From positions 18,662 through 82,661 of the forward strand of contig CBFIBQ010000013.1 of the NCBI GenBank assembly GCA_965660875.1: a DNA stretch of 64,000 nt, read 5' to 3'. Below the pieces are notes generated by a model that worked only from the letters and a program-made list of their open reading frames with translations, was not told the origin of the DNA and searched no databases. This stretch comes from UBA6770 sp965660875 (GTDB lineage: Bacteria > Bacteroidota > Bacteroidia > Flavobacteriales_G > Salibacteraceae). Numbering within the stretch: position 1 is the first letter of the stretch; every line of letters starts with the position of its first letter. Shown here piece after piece: positions 35,229 to 43,525 of this stretch. The translations under genes and the position numbers were made by a program.

Positions 35229-36959
35229 ATGACTAAATTTATTGTTGAATTAAAGTTTTGTATTGCCTGTTTTGTTGGGTTGTTATTCCTTCAGGTAGCT
35301 GAAGCTCAGACGAATAAATATTTAAAGAACGAAAGTTTAACTTATAATGAAGCAATAAGTGAGCTCCAACGAATATCGACCAATAGTCCCTACATTAAAC
35401 TAGTTCAAGCGGGAAAAACTGATGTTGGTAGGCCATTGCACACGGTAATTTTTAATATGGATAAGGTCTTTGAGCCCGAGTCCATTAATCGATCAGAAAA
35501 AGTTGTGTTGCTTATAAACAATGCGATACATCCTGGCGAATCATGTGGTGTGGATGCCACCGTTAAATTCTTTGAGTATTTGTCTCAACATAGAAAAGAG
35601 TTTCCGAATGTAGTTGTGGTTGCCATTCCTGTTTACAATATCGGCGGTATGCTCAATAGATCAAAGTACAACCGATCCGGACAAGCTGGGCCAGTAGAAT
35701 GTGGCTTTAGAGGGAATTACCAGCACTTAGATTTAAATCGAGATTTTATTAAAACGGATGCGCTAAACACGGAGTCTTTTCACCAGATTTACCACAATTG
35801 GAAACCGAATTTATTCATGGATACGCATACTACCAATGGAAGCGACCATCAATACCCTCTTACTTTGATAATTTCCCAACGTAACAAGATGAATCCAATT
35901 TTAGGAGACTTTACTTTCGATAAGTTGGAGCAGTATCTGTACCGAAAAATGAAGGAAAAGGATAAGGAAATCATACCTTATGTATATTTAATGGATCAAT
36001 CTCCAGAAAATGGAATCAAAGATTTTTTAGAAACGCCGCGATATTCCAGTGGATATGTGAATTTATTCAACACCATAGGAATTATAAGTGAGGCGCATAA
36101 ATACTCTAGTTTTAAGCATAGGGTGGAGTATACGTATGAATTGATGCGCGTGCTTGGCACATTTGCAACAGGTAATAATAATGAGTTGATACGAATAAAA
36201 AAATTAGCGGATAATTTTGATCAAGAACAAAATCAGTTTGTACTAAACTGGGAATTAGACACTGGCACTGCTGCCGATCTAAAATTTAGGGGGTATGCCT
36301 TTGAAATGGTTAAAAGTCAAACTACAGGATTGCCCAGAAGGAATTTTGACCGATCTAAAAAAGTGAATTATACAATTCCTTTTTATCGTTCCTATAGGGC
36401 AATACAAGGTGTAAGCGTTCCTAGTTATTATGTGATTCCTCAGTGCTATAGAAAACTTATAGAAATTTTAAAAAATCAAGGCATTTCCATGAACCAATTA
36501 GAAAGAGACAGTATACTCTCAGGTGGAATGTATTACATTAAAGATTTGGAAACCAGTGGTTCAGCGTATGAAAAACATTTTTCGCATAAAAAAGTTGATG
36601 TGAGCGAACAATTTCAGCAGGTTCAATTTTACAAAGGCGATTTTTTAATAAATACACAGCAAGAATCCCGCAGATATTTGGTTGAAACTCTGGAGCCCAC
36701 TGCTGCCGATGCTTTTTTTCGTTGGAATTTTTTCGACAATATTTTACAGCAGAAAGAATGGTTCTCCGATTTTGCCTTTGACCCTATTGCAAAAGGAATT
36801 TTGGAAAGTAATCCAGATTTGAAGCAAGAATTTTTAAAGAAACAAGAAACAGACTCAATGTTTTCAGAGAATCATCAAGCTCAGCTTTATTGGGTCTTTG
36901 AACGTTCGTATTTTTACGAGCTAGAACACAAACGTTATCCAATAATGCGCGTATATTAG
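35229..36959 (+). CDS. Secreted M14-family zinc carboxypeptidase
   Basis: A 576-residue exported metallopeptidase (signal peptide ending near AEAQT). Zinc ligands His101 and Glu104 are in HPGES, and the third is His200 in MDTHTTNG. Asn170-Arg171 in DLNRDF form the substrate carboxylate site. The likely catalytic Glu is in GIISEAHKYSSF. About 200 C-terminal residues follow the catalytic domain with no recognised fold. It probably trims peptides in the periplasm or outside. It is followed 7 bases later by the CotH gene, so the two are likely cotranscribed. Confidence 0.92.
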   Translation: MTKFIVELKFCIACFVGLLFLQVAEAQTNKYLKNESLTYNEAISELQRISTNSPYIKLVQAGKTDVGRPLHTVIFNMDKVFEPESINRSEKVVLLINNAIHPGESCGVDATVKFFEYLSQHRKEFPNVVVVAIPVYNIGGMLNRSKYNRSGQAGPVECGFRGNYQHLDLNRDFIKTDALNTESFHQIYHNWKPNLFMDTHTTNGSDHQYPLTLIISQRNKMNPILGDFTFDKLEQYLYRKMKEKDKEIIPYVYLMDQSPENGIKDFLETPRYSSGYVNLFNTIGIISEAHKYSSFKHRVEYTYELMRVLGTFATGNNNELIRIKKLADNFDQEQNQFVLNWELDTGTAADLKFRGYAFEMVKSQTTGLPRRNFDRSKKVNYTIPFYRSYRAIQGVSVPSYYVIPQCYRKLIEILKNQGISMNQLERDSILSGGMYYIKDLETSGSAYEKHFSHKKVDVSEQFQQVQFYKGDFLINTQQESRRYLVETLEPTAADAFFRWNFFDNILQQKEWFSDFAFDPIAKGILESNPDLKQEFLKKQETDSMFSENHQAQLYWVFERSYFYELEHKRYPIMRVY

Positions 36960-36966
36960 TTAGAGT

Positions 36967-39165
36967 ATGATACAAAGAATAACTTACACGATTTTAGGTT
37001 TGCTTTCCTTTGCGGCGGCTCTTGCTCAGTATGGTAAAGTAGATCATTGGGAAACAGCAATTTTTACTTCTGAAGAATGGAGGTATCATGTAGGCAATAC
37101 TGCGCCGGACCCGAATTGGAAAAGCGAAACGTTTAACGATAACTCATGGCTAAAAGGAAAAGGTGGACTTGGTTTTGGGTACGCTAATCTAAAAACCACG
37201 GTACCTACAACGCGCTCTTTGTATATTAGAAAGGAGTTTACGATTTCGGACTACACAAAGATTGTAAGTGCTGTGTTGTTGTCGGATTACGACGCATCAT
37301 TCGTAGCATACATTAACGGTTACGAATTTAGGAGAAGAAATATTGGTTCTACTTTTAATGAGCCCTTGCATACCGATGTTGCAGATGTAGAAAGAAAAGC
37401 AAAACTTATAGACAATGGAAAATACGAGGATTATATACTGAAGGATTACCAGCTGAATAATAGACTTAAAAACGGAAAAAACGTGCTGGCCATTCAGATT
37501 CATGCCAGTTCCACAGCACCAACTAAGCTTGCTGGTTTTTTTAACTTTTTGTTTGCAATGAAAGATGCTACAACTCAATTTGCAGCTGCACCAACTTGGT
37601 TTGAGCCACCTCCAATGTATGCAGAGTATTCAACATTGCCTATTGTTCGTATCAATTCTCCTAGATTGAATGATTCGCTGAAAATACCTGGCAGCATGGA
37701 AATAACATGGCATGGAAAAGGGGAGAAGCATTATTTTGATGAACCGCCCAATCATTACAATGGGAGGATTTCTATCAAAAACAGAGGGAACAGTACTTTG
37801 GAGTTTCCAAAAAAATCAATGCGTATAGAAACTCAAGACTCCTTAGGAAATAATTACAACTTATCCCTATTTGGATTCCCCTCTGAAAATGATTGGGTCC
37901 TTTACGCGCCATATACCGATAAGTCGCTGCTTAGAAACTATGTGATGTACGATATAGCACGCAATATGCTCGAATGGGGTCCCAGGACGCAGTTGTGTGA
38001 AGTTTTTCACAACGGGTATTACCTTGGGGTTTATGTGTTTACAGAAAAAATAAAGCGAGACAACGATAGAGTAGCCATTAGACAACTACGGCAAAATGAC
38101 ACCACGGGAAATGATATTTCGGGTGGTTATATGACCAAAGTTGATTGGCAGTATGGTGCTAACCCCGCAGCATTTACACCATCGCACAGTACTAATTACC
38201 CCTACTATAGTCCAATCACTTTTGAACATGTGGAACCAGAAGTTGATTCTTTGCATCCGAAACAGAAAAAGTACATTGAGGATTTTTATTTTGATTTTCA
38301 AGAAAACCTGTTAAGCGATAATTATCTAGACCAAGAAAATGGTTATCCAAAGTACATAAATGATGCAAGTTTTGCCGATTATATGATTTTAAATGAGTTG
38401 TCTAAGGACATAGACTCCTATAGGTACAGCACGTATTTTTATAAAAATCATGTTATTGATGACGGTCTAATGCATTTGGGACCTGCTTGGGATTACAATT
38501 TAGGTTTCGGTAATGTTGATTTTGGCACTGAAGGTGCTCAATTCCCAATAAAATGGATGTACAATAAAGAAGGCAACAGAATATGGTGGTTTGCCCGATT
38601 GCTAGAAGACGAACGTTTTGCAGAAACATTGAATTGTAGGTGGAATTATTACCGTCAGCAGCGAGGTACGATTTCAAAAAGTTATCAGTTTAATATTATT
38701 GACGATGCCATTGCGGAAATGGGAGATGCAGTTGCTCGAAATCACTACCATTGGGAGACACTTGGACGCTATGTGTGGCCAAATAATTTTGTAGGTGATA
38801 CCTACGAAGAGGAGATTGATTATTTGAAAAATTGGATAGAAGAGCGAATTGATTGGATGGACATCAATATTCCGGGAGATTGTAATGTCCCACTAACATC
38901 AGATTACCTATTGGGTGATTCTGAAGGTCAAGGGGTAACCCTTTTTCCTAACCCTACCACATCGGCCGTTTCAATTGCGGCTCCCAATACAATTGTTGCT
39001 GTGGGTATTAGTGATATCAATGGCAGAATCGTTTTAATTCCAAATACGGGACAATCAAAACGCATTGATTTAGTGTTGGGTGACGACTTAAAACCGGGTA
39101 TTTACTTTGTGGAAATTGATTTGGAAGACGGAAAGCAAGAAGTAAAAAAGCTGGTGATTAACTAA
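36967..39165 (+). CDS. Secreted CotH-kinase family protein with T9SS sorting domain
   Basis: A 732-residue exported protein (signal peptide ending near ALAQY). Residues about 25-200 are a beta-sandwich, galactose-binding-like region (WLKGKGGLGFGYA, RSLYIRKEFTI). The CotH domain starts near 225. It has KNRGNSTLEFPKKSMRIE at 271-288, the N-lobe motif with the lysine pair, WVLYAPYTDKSLLRNY, and PAWDYNLGFGN as the active-site acidic loop. The C-terminal FPNPTTSAV... PGIYFVEI is a type A sorting domain. CotH proteins are atypical protein kinases of spore coat proteins in Bacillus; the target here is unknown. It converges on the VTC/DUF4956 operon with a 4-base overlap. Confidence 0.92.
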   Translation: MIQRITYTILGLLSFAAALAQYGKVDHWETAIFTSEEWRYHVGNTAPDPNWKSETFNDNSWLKGKGGLGFGYANLKTTVPTTRSLYIRKEFTISDYTKIVSAVLLSDYDASFVAYINGYEFRRRNIGSTFNEPLHTDVADVERKAKLIDNGKYEDYILKDYQLNNRLKNGKNVLAIQIHASSTAPTKLAGFFNFLFAMKDATTQFAAAPTWFEPPPMYAEYSTLPIVRINSPRLNDSLKIPGSMEITWHGKGEKHYFDEPPNHYNGRISIKNRGNSTLEFPKKSMRIETQDSLGNNYNLSLFGFPSENDWVLYAPYTDKSLLRNYVMYDIARNMLEWGPRTQLCEVFHNGYYLGVYVFTEKIKRDNDRVAIRQLRQNDTTGNDISGGYMTKVDWQYGANPAAFTPSHSTNYPYYSPITFEHVEPEVDSLHPKQKKYIEDFYFDFQENLLSDNYLDQENGYPKYINDASFADYMILNELSKDIDSYRYSTYFYKNHVIDDGLMHLGPAWDYNLGFGNVDFGTEGAQFPIKWMYNKEGNRIWWFARLLEDERFAETLNCRWNYYRQQRGTISKSYQFNIIDDAIAEMGDAVARNHYHWETLGRYVWPNNFVGDTYEEEIDYLKNWIEERIDWMDINIPGDCNVPLTSDYLLGDSEGQGVTLFPNPTTSAVSIAAPNTIVAVGISDINGRIVLIPNTGQSKRIDLVLGDDLKPGIYFVEIDLEDGKQEVKKLVIN

Positions 39166-39815
39166 TCTAGCTTAATCTTGTACCCTATGCCCAATATGTA
39201 CTCTCTGTCTGGGTTGGCTTGATTCAAGTCAAACTGAGATCGGTAAAAAACATCTACTTCAGATTTTTTTCCAATTTCAAACTCTAAACCACCAGTGTAA
39301 CGTTGGCGGCTCCAATTCCTGAAACCTTCTTCGTACTCCCACGAATAGAAATACTCTGCATCACCGTACATTTTAAATTTTTTATTGAATTTGTGTGCAT
39401 ATCGAAAGCGAAAGCGAATGTTGTCTTCATCAAGTGAGCCTCGGAAAAACTCACGCTGTAGCCTGATTCGAGCATAGAACCTTTCGTCCTTAGCTTCTAT
39501 TCTAAAGGTTTGATCAAAATCAAAACGTTGATTTACACCAAACCCTTCATCCCATTGACTTAACCGGTAATTTATGCTGGGTCGATACCAATCGGCAACT
39601 TCATACTTTGTAGATAGTTCTAGGAAATGGTTGCCCAAAGCACTGGAGTTGTTATCAAACCGGGCTTGTAATTGCCCAGCAATACTAAATTTTTTATTTA
39701 GCTCTTTTGAAATGCCAGCACCCGTCCATATTTGGAAATCATTTTGCTGCCCAATAACATTCAAACTAATCAATAGTCCAAGACAAAAAGTAATTATGTT
39801 GAATGGCGCAGTCAC
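39162..39815 (-). CDS. DUF2490 outer-membrane beta-barrel protein
   Basis: A 217-residue exported protein (signal peptide ending near VIGQQ) made of alternating amphipathic strands, such as QIWTGAGISKEL, SINYRLSQWDEGF, RFRYAHKFNKKF and FYRSQFDLNQ. It ends in KIKLD as a terminal strand. The pattern matches DUF2490, a predicted outer-membrane barrel. It is the last gene of the operon, starting right after the DUF4956 stop. Its position suggests an outer-membrane component of the VTC/DUF4956 system, which is inference. Confidence 0.85.
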   Translation of the reverse strand: MTAPFNIITFCLGLLISLNVIGQQNDFQIWTGAGISKELNKKFSIAGQLQARFDNNSSALGNHFLELSTKYEVADWYRPSINYRLSQWDEGFGVNQRFDFDQTFRIEAKDERFYARIRLQREFFRGSLDEDNIRFRFRYAHKFNKKFKMYGDAEYFYSWEYEEGFRNWSRQRYTGGLEFEIGKKSEVDVFYRSQFDLNQANPDREYILGIGYKIKLD

Positions 39816-40463
39816 TTATTGCTGTGTCTTTTTAAAGTAAACCCTAATTTTTGCTGAATCCCTTAAATAGTTTGCCTCAACGAGCTCGACACGCTCTATG
39901 GACCTTCCCATGCGATCCTCAAGGTCGGCAATTAAAACCGCTTCGTTTTGAGGTTTAATATTTTCAATTTTTTCGTATAATACAGTTTGAATCTCTATCC
40001 CTGAACTCAGTATAAAGCGCTCTAAGTAATACATTAAGCCAAGCACAAAAAAGTTTGTAAAGAACAATTCACTGTAACTGATTTTTTTTGTAGAAATGGC
40101 ATTAATAACCGCAATTCCAATAATGATGAACATATAGGTCATCTCTTTTACCGGAATAGTAGTCGTTCTATACCTCAATATGGAGAAAACAGCGAATAAG
40201 CCAAAAGCAAAACCAATACTCAGTTTGGTTGACGCAAATAAATGGCAAATAAAAAATACTAATGGGCTAAATACCAAATAACTAAAAAGGTATTCACTGT
40301 CCTTTCTAGTTGCTTTGTATATCTTCAGTATTATGGTATACGAAACAAGTAAGTTTAAAGCCAGTCGGAACAAAAGCTCGTACAAATCATCGTTGAATAA
40401 CTTGATTCCAAATAATCGGAGTGCATCTGACTTTAATAAAATAATATCTGCTAATAATTCCAT
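39816..40463 (-). CDS. DUF4956 integral membrane protein
   Basis: A 215-residue membrane protein with about four transmembrane helices (roughly residues 30-48, 60-75, 80-95 and 108-150), then a cytoplasmic domain of about 65 residues. The motif FGLFAVFSILRYRTTTIPVKEMTYMF is characteristic of DUF4956. This family is often found next to VTC-type polyphosphate polymerase genes (recalled), as here: the gene lies 4 bases after the VTC gene. The function is not established. A membrane channel or anchor for the polymerase is a reasonable guess. Confidence 0.88.
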   Translation of the reverse strand: MELLADIILLKSDALRLFGIKLFNDDLYELLFRLALNLLVSYTIILKIYKATRKDSEYLFSYLVFSPLVFFICHLFASTKLSIGFAFGLFAVFSILRYRTTTIPVKEMTYMFIIIGIAVINAISTKKISYSELFFTNFFVLGLMYYLERFILSSGIEIQTVLYEKIENIKPQNEAVLIADLEDRMGRSIERVELVEANYLRDSAKIRVYFKKTQQ

Positions 40464-40467
40464 GCTT

Positions 40468-41217
40468 CTAGGTATGTGCTTTTACTTTTTTTAAAAATGG
40501 TTTGAACCTGTTGTGTTTTATATCTGGTCGGTGAATTAATACTGCGGCACAGTATTTAGAAAAACTGCTTGGATAACAATTTATCTTTTTCAATGCCGCC
40601 ACAAAAATGCTATTATTTGAGAAACGCTCTTGTTTAATTTCAGCGATAGCTAAATTGCTGAATAAATGTCCATTTCCCTTATAAACTGCCTCAAGGTTTA
40701 TGTCCAAAGTAAATTTCTCTGTCATATCTATATTGGCCATTGTTATTCTGCTGTAATTTACGCCTACAGTTTCGGTTAAGTCGTTAAAGTCAATTCCCAA
40801 TTGATCCTTTAGATAAGTCTCAGTCAATTCCGATTTACTCATGGCGAAGGCGGGTAGGGTAATCCGCCGTTTAACGGTTTTCGATTTATTGGTTTTTTTC
40901 TTTATTTCAAAAACGAAGGGGCCTGCTTCTGAGTATTGACGTGAACGAACTTTAATTCTGTTTAAGTACCCTGCGTGGTGGTGTTTGAAGTAATTGAAAT
41001 TTGGGTAATCAAAATAAAGGTTCTTGTAGTGAAATTGTCGTTGACCATTAATTTCAAGCACCACGGCTTTATTCTGTAGATCCGAAAGAAATGCTTCTAA
41101 CTTATCAATTGAGAACATATACTTTGTATCCACACGAGCTTCAAAATCAACTTTGGAGAGCTCTTGTAAATCAATGGATTTAAAGTTATTGACTATATGT
41201 TTGATCTCGGGATTCAC
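40468..41217 (-). CDS. VTC-domain polyphosphate polymerase-like protein
   Basis: A 249-residue cytoplasmic tunnel-fold protein resembling the catalytic domain of yeast Vtc4, which makes polyphosphate from ATP. The RVDTKYMF motif matches R-x-x-T-K-Y with the key lysine at 32. RIKVRSRQY (87-95) supplies the basic tunnel residues, FEIKKK (103-108) the acidic and basic pair, and AIAEIKQER a later acidic position. No transmembrane helix is present; the DUF4956 partner may provide one. The stop of the upstream lipoprotein gene overlaps this start by 4 bases. Activity is predicted from family only. Confidence 0.88.
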   Translation of the reverse strand: MNPEIKHIVNNFKSIDLQELSKVDFEARVDTKYMFSIDKLEAFLSDLQNKAVVLEINGQRQFHYKNLYFDYPNFNYFKHHHAGYLNRIKVRSRQYSEAGPFVFEIKKKTNKSKTVKRRITLPAFAMSKSELTETYLKDQLGIDFNDLTETVGVNYSRITMANIDMTEKFTLDINLEAVYKGNGHLFSNLAIAEIKQERFSNNSIFVAALKKINCYPSSFSKYCAAVLIHRPDIKHNRFKPFLKKVKAHT

Positions 41218-41984
41218 GGATTACGAAAATCAATTACTTGAATGTCTCCAATGTTTACGATAGAGTCCGTTTCGGCAATCGTTATGTTTTTTAAAACGGC
41301 TTCTTCGCCAGAGGGGCATTGCAAGGTCCTACATTCTGACATGGCATATACTTGATAAGATCCGGCCTTTAATTCAGTAAACTCAAAGGAGCCATCCAAA
41401 CTGGTTCTTACGTCATCGTTTTGTTGTGTGCCGGATCCATAAATAATATATACTCTGGTATCTGCTTGTCCTTTTACACCTAACGTATCGTAGTCATCTT
41501 CATTGATATAAATGCCGGTTAAACTTCCACGAATGACCTTGTTTCCTCCTTCACCTGGTCCGGCATCTGTGTTACAACCTCTTCCCGTATAAATTTCTAT
41601 TGCTATATCGTCAAGAATTACTTCGTCATCTTTTTTACCAATTTCAACCTCCTGCACTTGTTCGATCAGGCCGGTAGGGCATGCAGCGCATTCAGAGTAG
41701 GTGTGAATAGAGTATTGACCGGGTTGAAGAAACTCGAATTTAAAACTACCATTAGAACTGGTGCGAACATCATCATCAATCTCTCCATTCGAGCCATAGC
41801 TAATGTAAACGCGCTCATCGGGTACAGCAATATTTTCGGCTAGTACGCTTCCATTTTCATCGCAATAATAGGTGCCAACTAAACTACCTTTCAGCGTCGC
41901 TTTTCCTCCTTCTCCAGGTTCTTTTGTACAAGAAAGAAAAAGAATGGAAACCCCAATAATCGAGCACATTTTTATCACATTCAT
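41214..41984 (-). CDS. Lipoprotein with two tandem carboxypeptidase-regulatory/Cna-B-like domains
   Basis: A 256-residue lipoprotein with lipobox LFLSC (Cys19). The mature part is an internal duplication. Domain 1 (about 29-132) has GSLVGTYY, DERVYISYGS, DDDVRTSSNGSF, PGQYSIHTYSEC. Domain 2 (about 149-252) has GSLTGIYI, DTRVYIIYGS, NDDVRTSLDGSF, AGSYQVYAMSEC. Each is preceded by a PGEGG linker. The strands and D/G pattern fit prealbumin-like domains that can coat or anchor surface material. The gene lies between the lamin-tail gene and the VTC gene in the operon; its role is inferred as an outer-membrane or periplasmic scaffold. Confidence 0.85.
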   Translation of the reverse strand: MNVIKMCSIIGVSILFLSCTKEPGEGGKATLKGSLVGTYYCDENGSVLAENIAVPDERVYISYGSNGEIDDDVRTSSNGSFKFEFLQPGQYSIHTYSECAACPTGLIEQVQEVEIGKKDDEVILDDIAIEIYTGRGCNTDAGPGEGGNKVIRGSLTGIYINEDDYDTLGVKGQADTRVYIIYGSGTQQNDDVRTSLDGSFEFTELKAGSYQVYAMSECRTLQCPSGEEAVLKNITIAETDSIVNIGDIQVIDFRNP

Positions 41985-41987
41985 AAC

Positions 41988-42725
41988 TTATTTTTTTAGA
42001 ATTCGGTAGGTATCTTTATCCACCAATAGTTTGTATTTACCATTTGCATAGCTTGCAAAATGGATCGTTGCATTAGATGTTTCCACCTTAGTTCGGTGCA
42101 ATACTTTATCCGTTTTATTGTCTAAAACCTTTACAGTGATCGTTTTCTGATTTGGGTTTTGGATAAGAACGGAGTAGTTGTTTTGGTTGAGTTCTATAGT
42201 CGCGTCTGATTTACTTTTTCCTTTGCGGTCACTGACAAATATGCGTCCGGTTTTATTGGCCGCTCCAGGAGTTGGAATCAGATAATCTTTATCATCGCCA
42301 CCATCTGGAAGTAATCCATAACTGATGTTTTTAAACTGTCGTTTGTAACGGAGTTTATGACAAATGGTTCCGTTGGGGTAACTCAGATAAATTTTTTCTC
42401 CGCTTTGTTTTAATTTGAAATTAGTGTTCAATTCTTTGGATGGTTTATCGCCATTGGCCCAAAATATCAAAAAACCTTTTGATTTTATGGTAGTTCCTTT
42501 CGGAATCGTATACATCTTGATTGTGTCCTTGTCATCTGAAAGGTAGTAACCTCCTAAATCCAAAGCTTTAGTTCCGCTATTGTATAATTCAATGTAGTCG
42601 AATGTATTACCTGAACTACTTTTTACCAATCCTTTATTCTGGGTCAGTACCTCATTAATCACGATGGACTGTGCATTTGAACTCCAACTGAGGAATAGGC
42701 TGAAAATAATGACTGCGTATTTCAT
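41988..42725 (-). CDS. Secreted lamin-tail-domain protein
   Basis: A 245-residue exported protein (signal peptide ending near SNAQS). A lamin-tail domain spans about 20-155: IVINEVLTQN, DYIELYNSGTKALDLGGYYLSDD, then IPKGTTIKSKGFLIFWANGD and KLKQSGEKIYL. Extracellular lamin-tail domains are often fused to or encoded near CotH proteins (recalled), which agrees with the context. The C-terminal ~80 residues form a small beta-rich region that does not clearly end in a T9SS signal. It is the first gene of the five-gene minus-strand operon. Confidence 0.88.
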   Translation of the reverse strand: MKYAVIIFSLFLSWSSNAQSIVINEVLTQNKGLVKSSSGNTFDYIELYNSGTKALDLGGYYLSDDKDTIKMYTIPKGTTIKSKGFLIFWANGDKPSKELNTNFKLKQSGEKIYLSYPNGTICHKLRYKRQFKNISYGLLPDGGDDKDYLIPTPGAANKTGRIFVSDRKGKSKSDATIELNQNNYSVLIQNPNQKTITVKVLDNKTDKVLHRTKVETSNATIHFASYANGKYKLLVDKDTYRILKK

Positions 42726-42798
42726 ATAGGCGGCTAAATTAAGTTTTTGCTACCTTAATATGAAGAAACTGTAGCATTAGATGAGTTGTTTTTGATTC

Positions 42799-42806
42799 TA
42801 TTTTTG
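42799..42806 (+). promoter_or_regulatory. -7 promoter box of the uracil-DNA glycosylase gene
   Basis: TATTTTTG, exact TAnnTTTG match, 29 bases upstream of the ATG at 42836. Confidence 0.55.
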
Positions 42807-42835
42807 TTGGAGTGCATTAATTTTAGTTTTAGCAT

Positions 42836-43510
42836 ATGGTATCCAATGAAATTCTCGCCTTTTTTAATCAATTAAATCCTCCTTTAATAAATACTCCAGC
42901 GGTTTCCATACTCGATCCGTTGAAACTGGCTGAAACCAAGCAAATCATAAAGCAGTTTTATTCCAAATATTACGCAGATAATAAAAAACGATTGGCATTT
43001 ATTGGAATAAACCCAGGCAGGTTGGGGTCGGGATTAACCGGGATTGGGTTTACAGATCCAGTAAATTTAGAAGAGTTCTGTGGTATTCCAAACTCATTTC
43101 AAAAAAAACACGAACTCTCGTCTCGATTTATTTACGATATGATTCAATCCTATGGAGGTGTAAATTCCTTTTACTCAGACGTATTTATTTCGAGCACCGT
43201 TCCATACGGTTTTGTCAAAAATGATATCAACTTAAATTATTACGATATAAAAAGTTTAGAGGAGGAGTTAACTCCATACATAAAGGCGCAATTTGAGCAA
43301 CAAATGCATTTTTTGAGAAGCGATGTGGCTTTTGTGATTGGAAAAGGGAAGAACTATAAATTTTTAGAACGGCTTAATAAATCTGAAGGTTATTTTGATC
43401 GATTAGAAGTTTTACCCCATCCGAGGTGGGTTATGCAATACCGATTAAAACGTAAAACAGAGTTTATTGAGGAGTATGTGCAAAAAATTGGATCTGCGAG
43501 CAAGCCTTAA
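42836..43510 (+). CDS. SMUG2-like uracil-DNA glycosylase superfamily protein
   Basis: A 224-residue DNA repair protein of the UDG superfamily. Motif 1 is GINPGRLGSGLTGIGFTDP, the SMUG-like G-x-N-P-G pattern, and motif 2 is LPHPRWVMQYR with the catalytic HP-R segment. I recall this arrangement from the DUF4918/SMUG2 subgroup described in Pedobacter. It would remove uracil or other deaminated bases from DNA. The gene stands alone with its own promoter. The specific substrate is inferred from family. Confidence 0.85.
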   Translation: MVSNEILAFFNQLNPPLINTPAVSILDPLKLAETKQIIKQFYSKYYADNKKRLAFIGINPGRLGSGLTGIGFTDPVNLEEFCGIPNSFQKKHELSSRFIYDMIQSYGGVNSFYSDVFISSTVPYGFVKNDINLNYYDIKSLEEELTPYIKAQFEQQMHFLRSDVAFVIGKGKNYKFLERLNKSEGYFDRLEVLPHPRWVMQYRLKRKTEFIEEYVQKIGSASKP

Positions 43511-43525
43511 AACCTTTGTGGATTG

